NCBI RefSeq assembly: GCF_002127215.1
Contig: NZ_NFUT01000003.1
Span: forward strand, 124,001-188,000
DNA length: 64,000 bases
Direction: 5' to 3'
Origin: Hydrogenophaga sp. IBVHS2
GTDB taxonomy: Bacteria; Pseudomonadota; Gammaproteobacteria; Burkholderiales; Burkholderiaceae_C
Shown one piece after another: positions 1 through 7,694 of the stretch. The notes under the pieces are model-generated. The model did not search any database, was not told where the DNA came from, and saw nothing but the letters and a program-made list of their open reading frames with translations. Every line of letters begins with the position of its first letter. Position 1 is the first letter of the stretch. A program made the position numbers and the translations under genes.

Positions 1-319
1 GGTGGCCACCGCCGGCAACACGCTGGGGGGCGCGGTGAGCTGGGCCATGGGGCTGGGCGCCCACAAGGCCGTGGACCGCGCCCGGGGAAGCGAGCGCAGC
101 GCCGGCGAACTGCGCGCCCTGGCCTGGCTGCGCCGATTCGGGCCCAAGGCCTGCCTGCTGAGCTGGCTGCCGGTGGTGGGCGACCCGCTGTGCGCCGTGG
201 CCGGCTGGCTGCGCCTGCCGTTCTGGCCGTGCGTGGCCTACATGGCGGTGGGCAAGCTGGGGCGGTATGTGGTGATGACGTCGGGTCTGTTGTGGGCGTT
301 TCCGGGCGGGATCGGCTGA
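1..319 (+). CDS. YqaA-family membrane protein (3' part)
   Basis: C-terminal part of a DedA/YqaA-type inner membrane protein; the true start lies before the window. About 105 residues are visible. The N-terminal stretch ATAGNTLGGAVSWAMG and the later LLSWLPVVGDPLC and AGWLRLPFW segments match the pattern of YqaA proteins, small SNARE-associated-domain membrane proteins of unknown transport role. At least two hydrophobic segments remain. The reading frame is open to the window edge, and the GTG at position 2 is probably internal. It ends 55 nt before the MFS gene. The family call is from remembered motifs; function is unknown. Confidence 0.75.
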   Translation, partial: VATAGNTLGGAVSWAMGLGAHKAVDRARGSERSAGELRALAWLRRFGPKACLLSWLPVVGDPLCAVAGWLRLPFWPCVAYMAVGKLGRYVVMTSGLLWAFPGGIG

Positions 320-374
320 CGCCGTGTCACCCGCAGCACCCCCGGGTCAACCCTGATGCCCGACACTCGGGCCC

Positions 375-1565
375 ATGTCCGCCACGACCACCGCCGAACG
401 CACCCCGCTGCCCCCCGTCCTCTGGGCGCTGATGGTGGGCAATTTCGTGATCGGCACCGGCGTGATGGTGGTGCCGGGCACGCTCACCGACATCAGCCAC
501 TCGCTGGGCGTGTCCATCCCCAAGGCGGGTCAGCTGATCACTGCAGCGGCCATCCTCATGGGGGTGGGTGCACCCTTGTTCGCCAGCCTGGTGGCCGGCT
601 GGGACCGGCGGCGGCTGCTGGCGCTCTCGCTGGTCTGGTACGGTCTGCTCACGCTGGCCTGCGCGCTGGCGCCCAGCTACCCGGTGCTGCTGGTGCTGCG
701 GGTGCTGGCGGTGGTGTCGCCGGCCATCTTCACACCGCAGGCGGCCGCCAGTGTGGGCCTGCTGGTGGAGCCGCACCAGCGCGGGCGGGCCATCACCTTC
801 ATCTTTCTGGGCTGGTCGGTGGCGTCCGTCATGGGCATGCCGCTCTCGGCCTTCATCGGCGGGACGCTGGGCTGGCGCTGGGCCTTCGGCCTGGTGGGGG
901 TGCTGGCCCTGCTGAGCGCGGCCTGGGTGTGGCGGGCCATGCCGGATGGCGTGAAGCCGGCCGCCCTGTCGCGCCAGGCCTGGGGCGCCACGCTGGGCTC
1001 GTCGGCCCTCATGATGGCCGTGGGCGTCACCCTGCTCTCGGCCTTCGGCCAGTTCACCCTGTTCTCGTACTTTGCGCCCTACCTGCTGCAGACCCTGGGC
1101 CTGAGCGGAGGCAGCCTGTCGCTGATGTTCCTGTGGTTCGGCGCCTTCGGCCTGCTGGGCAACGTGATGCTCTCGCGCTGGATCGACCGCATCGGCGCGC
1201 CGCGCGCGGTGCTGCTCACCCTGGGTTCGATGGCGGTGTGTCTGCTGCTGTGGCCGCTGGGCCGACTGGGCATCTGGCAGCAGGCCCTGGTGCTGGTGCC
1301 CTGGGCTCTGGGCTGCTTCTCGGCCAACTCGGCCCAGCAGGCCCGGCTGGTGCAGCTGTCACCGTCACTGGCCTCGGCCACGGTGGCCCTGAACACCTCG
1401 GCCATGTACGGCGGTCAGGCCATGGGCGCCGCCCTGGGCGGGGTGATGATCGCCGGCGGCCAGATGCTGCAGCTGCACTGGGTGGGGCTGGTGGTGCTGG
1501 GCAGCGCCATGGCCCTGAGCGTGTGGGCCGCCTCGCGGCAGATGCGGCCGATGGTGGCGACCTGA
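375..1565 (+). CDS. MFS transporter, DHA1-like
   Basis: Protein of 396 aa with about 12 hydrophobic segments, the size and layout of the major facilitator superfamily drug/sugar-efflux (AraJ/YdhP-like) branch. The first helix follows a short cytoplasmic N-terminus (PVLWALMVGNFVIGTGVMVVPG). A basic loop, GWDRRRLL, follows helix 2 at the usual motif-A position, and GQAMGAALGGV lies near helix 11. It should export small molecules by proton antiport across the inner membrane; the substrate cannot be told. The ATG at 375 is the first start that gives the normal N-terminus. The gene stands alone, and the next gene converges on it with a gap of only 20 nt. Confidence 0.85.
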   Translation: MSATTTAERTPLPPVLWALMVGNFVIGTGVMVVPGTLTDISHSLGVSIPKAGQLITAAAILMGVGAPLFASLVAGWDRRRLLALSLVWYGLLTLACALAPSYPVLLVLRVLAVVSPAIFTPQAAASVGLLVEPHQRGRAITFIFLGWSVASVMGMPLSAFIGGTLGWRWAFGLVGVLALLSAAWVWRAMPDGVKPAALSRQAWGATLGSSALMMAVGVTLLSAFGQFTLFSYFAPYLLQTLGLSGGSLSLMFLWFGAFGLLGNVMLSRWIDRIGAPRAVLLTLGSMAVCLLLWPLGRLGIWQQALVLVPWALGCFSANSAQQARLVQLSPSLASATVALNTSAMYGGQAMGAALGGVMIAGGQMLQLHWVGLVVLGSAMALSVWAASRQMRPMVAT

Positions 1566-1585
1566 CTGCACAGCCAGCCCGCCGT

Positions 1586-2302
1586 TTACTTTAGAGGGTC
1601 TTGGGGCTTTGACCTCAAAAACGGGCTGCGCTGTACAGGTCCGCTGCCAGGCGTCCGGGGGCTGGATGGCCATTGAGCGATGTGTTTGGGCACATCGTCA
1701 TCAGGCAACGCGTTGCTTGAGCCAGCGTCACCATCCGGCAGTTCCACGATCTCGTATTGCTCGCGTACCAGTATCTCGATGTAGATCTCCCCTTCCACAT
1801 CGGCATCTTCTGGTGTCTCGTTGGTGGGCTCCGAATGCAAGGGCGACGAGCTCGGTAGCGGAGGCAGCTCGGGCATGGACTCGAGGTCGTTGGACAGATT
1901 GAACTTGGGTACCGGCGATCGGCGCGCATCGTTCGGGATGAACCGGGGGGAAACCGGTCCTCGCTCGGACGATGCGAGGTTGGCCGTACTGGGCTTGGGC
2001 AACTTGAAGGACGAAGGACTGTCCACCAGCACCTGACCATCCGCCCTGTCGGGTTGGGGCTGCACCGACTTCGGCCGGAAGCTGGAATGGGATGCCCTCG
2101 GGGACGTCGGTGTCTTGTGGCTGGCTGTGAGCTGCTTGGACCAGCCTCTGGACGAGGGGGACAGGGACGGAGACGATGGGTATCCGCTGGAGGACAGATC
2201 CGGCGATCGGGGTGACAGCGGCCGATCGGACGGGCTGTCAGGCGGCAGTGGGGACGAGGAGGAAAGGGAAAGCTGCGGGATCTTGGGGGAAGCTGGGCGC
2301 AT
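1586..2302 (-). CDS. Ser/Pro-rich atypical hypothetical protein
   Basis: I do not recognise this 238-aa protein. The first 140 residues are dominated by Ser and Pro, with many SP dipeptides (for example PLPPDSPSDRPLSPRSPDL), and are surely disordered. Residues around 165-190 form an acidic, more ordered stretch (DVEGEIYIEILVREQYEIVE), and the tail is again Pro/Ser/Lys-rich. There is no signal peptide or membrane segment. The DNA is visibly poorer in G+C than its neighbours, and codon use is mixed, which suggests acquired DNA. The ATG at 2302 has no clear ribosome-binding site. Its style resembles the other atypical gene at 55979-57400. A secreted effector or an adaptor is possible but unproven. 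Since no family is recognised, coding status rests on the long open frame and the non-random composition. Confidence 0.5.
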   Translation of the reverse strand: MRPASPKIPQLSLSSSSPLPPDSPSDRPLSPRSPDLSSSGYPSSPSLSPSSRGWSKQLTASHKTPTSPRASHSSFRPKSVQPQPDRADGQVLVDSPSSFKLPKPSTANLASSERGPVSPRFIPNDARRSPVPKFNLSNDLESMPELPPLPSSSPLHSEPTNETPEDADVEGEIYIEILVREQYEIVELPDGDAGSSNALPDDDVPKHIAQWPSSPRTPGSGPVQRSPFLRSKPQDPLK

Positions 2303-2407
2303 GGGGTGGACGCAACGGTGATGGATACCTCACCCTGAGTGACGGACTGATCGTCAGCAATCCATTACGAACAGCAGGTTGTCTGCCAACCGCCCAGCGG
2401 CGTCGCA

Positions 2408-3160
2408 TCAGAACCGCTCCGCCGCTCCCAGGCAGCGCCACTGCCCCGCTGCCATGCCGTCCAGGCCGATGCGGCCGATGCGCTGACGGTGCAGCACCGC
2501 GGACAGCCCGGCACGGGCGGTGCGGTGGCCCGGTTCGGCCGGCATGTCGTGCTTGAAGGCCATGCGCAGCCGGCGGTCGCTCTGCCAGCTGGCCTTGAGC
2601 GACGGCAGTTCCCGGCCATCGAAGTACAGCGGCTTGCCGATGGAACGCAGCACGGCCTCGCGCTCGTCGGGAAGGGTCGGCGCATTGCTCACGTCGGCCA
2701 GCCATTCCTGCTCCAGCGGTGACTGCCGATCGGTGATGCGGCGGGCCACGCCCGGGCTCTGGGTGAAGACCATCAGGCCGCTGGCCTCGTCGTGCAGGCG
2801 GGACACCGGCAGCAGCCGGTTGAGCAGGGCCCGCAGCAGGCGCCGCCCGGAGGCGTCGGCCGGATGACGGCGCTCGGCCGTGAACCAGGCCCGGGCCAGG
2901 GCATCGGGCAGGACATCGGTCTGGGGGACGGCCACGCCGGCCGGCTTGTGCCACACCAGGGTGGCCGGCGGCAGCGGCTCGGCACGCGCGTGCGGATCGA
3001 GGGTGATGGTCTGGTCGGACCGCACGCGGGCCTGCGGTTCTTCCACCAGCGCGCCGTCCACACTGACCCAGCCACCGGCAATGAAGAGCTCGGCATCGCG
3101 CCGCGAGCAGCCCAGGCGGGCGGCCAGCTGCTTGGCCAGGCGCTGAGGGTCTTCGGTCAC
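2408..3160 (-). CDS. S4-domain pseudouridine synthase-like protein, catalytic Asp replaced
   Basis: Protein of 250 aa built like RsuA/RluF pseudouridine synthases. An N-terminal S4 RNA-binding domain (AARLGCSRRDAELFIAGGWV... VSVDGALV) is followed by the synthase fold (LVWHKPAGVAVPQ). In the family the catalytic motif reads G/H-R-L-D-x-x-[TS]-x-G; here it reads SRLHDEASG, so position 123 is His where the catalytic Asp is expected, and an Asp follows one residue later. The GTG at 3160 is chosen because protein similarity begins just after it, and upstream in-frame sequence is only the antisense-free overlap with ychF. It lies 16 nt downstream of ychF on the same strand. It may be an inactive RNA-binding paralogue or a divergent enzyme. 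Confidence 0.75.
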   Translation of the reverse strand: MTEDPQRLAKQLAARLGCSRRDAELFIAGGWVSVDGALVEEPQARVRSDQTITLDPHARAEPLPPATLVWHKPAGVAVPQTDVLPDALARAWFTAERRHPADASGRRLLRALLNRLLPVSRLHDEASGLMVFTQSPGVARRITDRQSPLEQEWLADVSNAPTLPDEREAVLRSIGKPLYFDGRELPSLKASWQSDRRLRMAFKHDMPAEPGHRTARAGLSAVLHRQRIGRIGLDGMAAGQWRCLGAAERF

Positions 3161-3176
3161 CGTGCTGTGACCGGTT

Positions 3177-4271
3177 TCAGACGTTGAACAGGAAGTTGAG
3201 CACGTCCCCGTCCTTGACGACGTATTCCTTGCCTTCGGCGCGCATCTTGCCGGCGTCCTTGGCGCCCTGCTCGCCCTTGAAGGCGATGTAGTCGTCGAAG
3301 GCGATGGTCTGGGCGCGGATGAAGCCGCGTTCGAAGTCACCGTGGATGACGCCGGCGGCCTGCGGAGCGGTGTCACCGATGCGGATGGTCCAGGCGCGCA
3401 CTTCCTTCACGCCGGCGGTGAAGTAGGTCTGCAGGCCCAGCAGCTTGAAGCCGGCGCGGATCAGGCGGTTGAGGCCCGGTTCGTCCTGGCCGAGTTCCTT
3501 CAGGAATTCGAGCCGGTCGGCATCGTCCATTTCGGAGAGTTCGGCCTCGATCTTGGCGCAGATGGCCACCACCGGGGCATTCTGGGCGCTGGCGTATTCG
3601 CGCAGACGGTCCAGGAAGGGGTTGTTCTCGAAGCCGTCCTCGGCCACGTTGCCCACGAACATGGCGGGCTTGGCGGTGATCAGGCACAGCGGCTTGAGCA
3701 GGGCCTTCTCCTGGTCGCCCAGCGTCAGGGTGCGCACCGGCTTGCCTTCATCCAGCACCGCCTGCACCTTGGTCAGCAGGGCCACCAGGGCGGCGGCCTC
3801 CTTGTCGTTGCCGCTCTTGGCGGCCTTGGTGTAGCGCTGCAGCGCCTTCTCGACGGTGCCCAGGTCGGCCAGGCACAGCTCGGTCTGGATGACCTCGATG
3901 TCGGCGATCGGGTCGACCTTGTTGGCCACGTGGATGACGTTGGGGTCCTCGAAGCAGCGCACCACGTTGACGATGGCATCGGTCTCGCGGATGTGGGCCA
4001 GGAACTGGTTGCCCAGACCTTCGCCCTTGGAAGCGCCGGCCACCAGGCCGGCGATGTCGACGAACTCCACGATGGCCGGGACGATGCGCTCGGGCTTGAC
4101 GATGTCGGAGAGCTGCTGCAGGCGCGGGTCGGGCACTTCCACCACGCCCACGTTGGGCTCGATGGTGCAGAAGGGGTAGTTCTCGGCCGCGATGCCGGCT
4201 TTGGTCAGGGCGTTGAACAGGGTGGACTTGCCCACGTTGGGCAGGCCCACGATGCCGCATTTGAGGCTCAT
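3177..4271 (-). CDS. ychF: Redox-regulated P-loop ATPase/GTPase YchF
   Basis: A 364-aa Obg-family P-loop NTPase, the standard length for YchF. The P-loop GLPNVGKST is at residues 9-17, followed by the switch region ([11 protein letters not shown]) and the G3 motif DIAGLV in [24 protein letters not shown]. The NKVD base-recognition motif is NKVDPI, as in the ATP-preferring YchF proteins. The C-terminal TGS domain ends ...[14 protein letters not shown], the family's hallmark ending. It is ribosome-associated and negatively affects oxidative stress responses in E. coli. A TAAAAT hexamer on the minus strand about 30 nt upstream (near 4300) is a possible -10 box. The pseudouridine-synthase-like gene follows it. 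Confidence 0.97.
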   Translation of the reverse strand: MSLKCGIVGLPNVGKSTLFNALTKAGIAAENYPFCTIEPNVGVVEVPDPRLQQLSDIVKPERIVPAIVEFVDIAGLVAGASKGEGLGNQFLAHIRETDAIVNVVRCFEDPNVIHVANKVDPIADIEVIQTELCLADLGTVEKALQRYTKAAKSGNDKEAAALVALLTKVQAVLDEGKPVRTLTLGDQEKALLKPLCLITAKPAMFVGNVAEDGFENNPFLDRLREYASAQNAPVVAICAKIEAELSEMDDADRLEFLKELGQDEPGLNRLIRAGFKLLGLQTYFTAGVKEVRAWTIRIGDTAPQAAGVIHGDFERGFIRAQTIAFDDYIAFKGEQGAKDAGKMRAEGKEYVVKDGDVLNFLFNV

Positions 4272-4320
4272 GGAGGGCTTTCGGGTCGGTCGGGAAAACC
4301 GCGAATTTTAAAGGTCGGGG

Positions 4321-5211
4321 TCAGTCGAAGCGCAGATCGGCCCGCACGGTCTGGCCCGGGCGCAGCGTGAAGCCGTCGCCGGCGGTGACGATGGCGTTCA
4401 TGCCGAAGGTCACCGCGCCGCCCACGCGGGCGTCCTGGCGGTAGGTCTGCAGCGTGTCGCCGACCAGGTAGCTGCGCTGGGCGGTGTCGGGGTCGATGTC
4501 CGGGATGGGGCAGCGGGCGCAGGGCTTGACCGGCTCGATCACCACCTCGCCCTGGTCGGTGGCGATGCGCAGGGGGCCGCAGCGGTCCTCGTCGTGCGCC
4601 GCCAGCCCGCCCAGCACGATGTTGGGCCGGAAGCGGCGCATGTCCACCGGTGCATGGCCTGCCGCGCGCAGCCGCTGGTTCAGCTCGTCCAGCGAGGCCT
4701 GGCTGGCCACCAGCAGGCCGAAGCCATCGGCAAACTGGGTATGCGATTCGCGCTCGCCGGTCCAGGCGGGATCGCAGCGGCGCATCACCGCGGGATCGAA
4801 GCGGGCCAGGCGCAGGCGCTGCAGACCGGCCGGTGCATCGGGCGCCAGGAAGTCGGTGAACCACTGGGCGGCCACGTCGCCCATGTCGTAGGCTTCCACC
4901 TCGTCGTCCCATACCCGGACACGGGCCGGCTTCTCGGCGGCGTCCAGGGCCAGGTGCAGCGCCAGCATGCCCGGCGCCTTGAGCTGCAGCTGGCCCATGC
5001 GGAAGGCCGGCTGGATCAGTGCCATGCGGGGCAGCTCGCGCTGGGTCACGAATTCGCCCTGCTCGTCCACCACCATCCAGGCGCGGTCGTAGGTCAGGCC
5101 GGTGTCCGACAGCTCGGCTTCGGGCAGGCGCACGCCGGCACACGACTTGACCGGGTAGACCCAGAGTTCTTCGATGGTGGCATTGAGGTCGCTGGAGGCT
5201 GTCTGGTTCAT
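4321..5211 (-). CDS. MOSC domain-containing protein (YcbX/mARC-like)
   Basis: Protein of 296 aa. The N-terminal MOSC beta-barrel begins EELWVYPVKSCAGVRL and includes TYDRAWMVVDEQG; the C-terminal MOSC domain carries RFRPNIVLGG and the conserved Cys motif EPVKPCARCPIPDIDP, where the Cys would ligate molybdenum. Such proteins reduce N-hydroxylated bases and related compounds using molybdenum cofactor; the physiological substrate here is unknown. The ATG at 5211 (MNQTASS) was preferred because the open frame upstream overlaps the divergent promoter region. Start-to-start distance to the divergent monooxygenase gene is 94 bp. Confidence 0.88.
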   Translation of the reverse strand: MNQTASSDLNATIEELWVYPVKSCAGVRLPEAELSDTGLTYDRAWMVVDEQGEFVTQRELPRMALIQPAFRMGQLQLKAPGMLALHLALDAAEKPARVRVWDDEVEAYDMGDVAAQWFTDFLAPDAPAGLQRLRLARFDPAVMRRCDPAWTGERESHTQFADGFGLLVASQASLDELNQRLRAAGHAPVDMRRFRPNIVLGGLAAHDEDRCGPLRIATDQGEVVIEPVKPCARCPIPDIDPDTAQRSYLVGDTLQTYRQDARVGGAVTFGMNAIVTAGDGFTLRPGQTVRADLRFD

Positions 5212-5292
5212 GGGCGTGCTCGGGAACGGTTCGCAGAAAGGCCGGTCGGAAACGCCGTATCCGGTGGAAAGCGCCGGATTGTGCCCTGCTCC

Positions 5293-5298
5293 TAGAAT
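5293..5298 (+). promoter_or_regulatory. -10 box TAGAAT, 7 nt before the start codon
   Basis: TAGAAT is followed by 7 nt and then ATG at 5306. No good -35 hexamer lies at the right distance, and no ribosome-binding site fits between the box and the start. The mRNA would begin at or within a few nt of the AUG. The same arrangement recurs at several other genes in this window. Confidence 0.45.
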
Positions 5299-5305
5299 CC
5301 GTCCC

Positions 5306-6463
5306 ATGCCTTCCAACCCCTCCCGAGCCGGCGGCGTCCGGCGCCATGACGTCGCCATCCGGGGCACAGGCGTGGTCGGCCTGTCCCTGGCGCTGCTGCT
5401 GGCCCGCGAACGGCTGCGGGTGGCCCTGGTGGGCCCCGCCGCGCCGACCGGGGCTGACGATGTGCGCGCCTACGCCCTCAACGCCGCCTCCAAGGCGGTG
5501 CTGGCTTCGGTGCGGGCCTGGCCGGAGGACCGGTCGGACGAGGCGCCGGCGGTCACCCCGGTGCGGGCCATGCAGGTGCATGGCGACGACGGCGGCGAAC
5601 TGCGCTTCGACGCCGCACCCGTGGGCGCCGAAGCCCTGACCTGGATCGTGGACGTCCCCTCGCTGGAGCGGCGTCTGACGGAGGCGGTGCAGTTCCAGCC
5701 CGGCATCGAGCGCCTGGACGAAGCCCCGCCGGCCGCGCTCACCGTGGTCTGCGAAGGTCGCCGCAGCAGCACCCGGGCTGCACTGGGCATCGACTTCGAC
5801 GTGCGACCCTATCCCCACAAGGCGCTGGCCGCCCGCCTGTCCACCACCCTGCCCCACGGTGGCGTGGCACGGCAATGGTTCGTGAACGGCGAGGTGCTGG
5901 CCCTGCTGCCGCTGGACGGCGCCGAGGGCCATGCGGTGGCCCTGGTGTGGTCGCTGCCGCCGGACCGGGCGGATGCCCTGCAGCAGGCGCCTGGCGCCGA
6001 GCTGGCCGCCGCGGTGCAGCAGCGCTGCCAGGCGGCCCTGGGCGACATGAGCCTGAGGGGGGCGGCACAGACCTGGCCGCTGGAACGCTCGGTGGCCCGG
6101 CAATGGACCGCCCGCACCGAACAGGGCATGGTGGCGCTGGCCGGCGATGCGGCGCACGCGGTGCACCCGCTGGCCGGACAGGGCCTGAACCTGGGCCTGG
6201 CCGACGCCGCCGAACTCGCGCGCGTGCTGGCCGGCCGCGAATACTGGCGCGAGGTGGGGGATGCCCGCCTGCTGCGCCGCTTCGAGCGCGCCCGCGCTGC
6301 CGACGTGCAGGCCATGGGCCTGGTCACCGACGGCCTGTTCGGTCTGTTCTCGCACGACGACACCCGCATCCAGGGCCTGCGCAACTGGGGGCTGTCCGCC
6401 TTCGACCGCAGCGGGCCGCTCAAGCACTGGCTGGTGCGCCAGGCCATGGGCCAACGCAGCTGA
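5306..6463 (+). CDS. UbiH/UbiF-type FAD-dependent monooxygenase
   Basis: A 385-aa flavoprotein hydroxylase. The dinucleotide-binding motif GTGVVG is at residues 20-25, just after the first beta strand (HDVAIR), and the FAD-ribityl motif GDAAHAVHP begins at residue 280, continuing LAGQGLNLGLADA. This is the UbiH/VisC class of ubiquinone-biosynthesis hydroxylases, which hydroxylate the quinone ring at the membrane. Which ring position is used cannot be decided from the sequence. The length is close to the family norm. The ATG at 5306 sits just behind a TAGAAT box; longer frames upstream would run through the promoter. The DsbC gene follows after 44 nt. Confidence 0.85.
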   Translation: MPSNPSRAGGVRRHDVAIRGTGVVGLSLALLLARERLRVALVGPAAPTGADDVRAYALNAASKAVLASVRAWPEDRSDEAPAVTPVRAMQVHGDDGGELRFDAAPVGAEALTWIVDVPSLERRLTEAVQFQPGIERLDEAPPAALTVVCEGRRSSTRAALGIDFDVRPYPHKALAARLSTTLPHGGVARQWFVNGEVLALLPLDGAEGHAVALVWSLPPDRADALQQAPGAELAAAVQQRCQAALGDMSLRGAAQTWPLERSVARQWTARTEQGMVALAGDAAHAVHPLAGQGLNLGLADAAELARVLAGREYWREVGDARLLRRFERARAADVQAMGLVTDGLFGLFSHDDTRIQGLRNWGLSAFDRSGPLKHWLVRQAMGQRS

Positions 6464-6507
6464 CCCGATCGATCCGACTTCCTCCAACGAACCCGACCCG
6501 CCCCGCC

Positions 6508-7224
6508 ATGAAACGATTCGCCCACCTGCTGCTGGCCGCCCTGCTCGGCCTGTCCTTCGCGGCCTCGGCCCAGGAAGCCACCATCCGCAAGAACCTCGCC
6601 GAGCGCCTGCCCACGCTGCCGCGCATCGACGAGGTCAGCAAGACGCCGATGCCGGGCATCTTCGAGGTGCGGATCAACCAGACCGACATCTTCTACACCG
6701 ATGCCGAAGGCAACTACCTGATCCAGGGTTCGATGTTCGACACCCGCCAGCGCATCGACCTGACCGAAGAGCGGGTCAACAAGCTCACTGCGCTGAGCTT
6801 CAAGGACCTGCCGCTCAAGGACGCCTTCACGCTGGTGCGCGGCAAGGGCACCCGCACCATCGCGGTCTTCGAGGATCCGAACTGCGGCTTCTGCAAGCGC
6901 TTCGAACGCGACCTGACCAAGGTCGACGACATCACGGTGCATGTGTTCCTCTACCCCATCCTGAGCGCTGACTCGACCGAGAAGTCGCGCAACATCTGGT
7001 GCGCCAAGGACAAGGGCAAGGCCTACCTCGACTGGATGATCAACAACGTCACCCCGCCGGCCGCCAGCTGCGACGCCGCGGCCCTGGAACGCAATGTGGC
7101 CTTCGGCCGCAAGGCCCGGATCACCGGCACGCCCACCATCATCTTTGCCGACGGCAGCCGTGTGCCGGGCGCGCTCAGCCCCGAACAGCTGGAAGCCCGC
7201 CTGAAGCAGGTCGCCACCAAATGA
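6508..7224 (+). CDS. dsbC: Periplasmic thiol:disulfide isomerase DsbC
   Basis: Protein of 238 aa with a Sec signal peptide (MKRFAHLLLAALLGLSFAASAQ, cleavage near residue 21). The N-terminal dimerisation domain (residues 23-85) is followed by a thioredoxin fold with active site CGFC at 126-129, cis-Pro region TGTPTII, and a second cysteine pair (WCAKDK ... AASC) like that in E. coli DsbC. It should shuffle wrong disulfides in periplasmic proteins, kept reduced by DsbD. Start fixed by the signal peptide. Its stop overlaps the next start (ATGA at 7221), so it is translated together with the DUF3429 gene. Confidence 0.94.
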   Translation: MKRFAHLLLAALLGLSFAASAQEATIRKNLAERLPTLPRIDEVSKTPMPGIFEVRINQTDIFYTDAEGNYLIQGSMFDTRQRIDLTEERVNKLTALSFKDLPLKDAFTLVRGKGTRTIAVFEDPNCGFCKRFERDLTKVDDITVHVFLYPILSADSTEKSRNIWCAKDKGKAYLDWMINNVTPPAASCDAAALERNVAFGRKARITGTPTIIFADGSRVPGALSPEQLEARLKQVATK

Positions 7225-7694
7225 ACGCCGCCTCGCCCCACACGCTCAGCCCCACCCCCGACCCCGCCCGGCGCCTGATCGACCTGCTGGGCTACGGCGG
7301 CCTGCTGCCGTTCGTGGGGCTGGCCCTGCTGCTGTGGCTGGTGACGCCCGACCTGGCGCCCTGGGTGGCCATGGCGCTGTCCGCCTACGCGGCGCTGATC
7401 GCGTCGTTCCTGGGCGGCATCCACTGGGGCGTGGCCTGGCTGCGCATGGAACGCGGGCAGCCCGGTGCACGCACCCACCTGGCCTGGGGCGTGACGCCGT
7501 CGCTGCTGGCCTGGCCGGGCGTGCTCATGCCGGCCTATGCGGGTCTGGTGTGGCTGGCCGTGGTGCTGGTGCTGTGCTACCTGGTGGACCGCCGGCTCTA
7601 TCCGGCCGCCGGCCTGTCGCCCTGGCTGGCGCTGCGCTTCCGGCTCTCGGCGGTGGCCGCCTTGAGCTGCCTCATCGGCGCGGGGGCCACATGA
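7221..7694 (+). CDS. DUF3429 inner-membrane protein
   Basis: A 157-aa protein with four to five hydrophobic segments; the third contains FLGGIHWGVAWLRME, which I associate with DUF3429 membrane proteins, followed by HLAWGVTPSLLAW. No enzyme activity is known for the family. The gene overlaps dsbC by 4 nt and the next gene by 4 nt (ATGA both times), so the three are a tight operon. Role unknown; co-transcription with dsbC suggests an envelope context but not a specific function. Confidence 0.8.
   Translation: MNAASPHTLSPTPDPARRLIDLLGYGGLLPFVGLALLLWLVTPDLAPWVAMALSAYAALIASFLGGIHWGVAWLRMERGQPGARTHLAWGVTPSLLAWPGVLMPAYAGLVWLAVVLVLCYLVDRRLYPAAGLSPWLALRFRLSAVAALSCLIGAGAT

Noticed and set aside
3161..3376. 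N-terminal extension of the S4/pseudouridine-synthase-like protein
   Set aside because: The extra residues lie opposite no homologous domain and are an out-of-frame reading of the ychF 3' end; the S4 domain starts right after GTG 3160.
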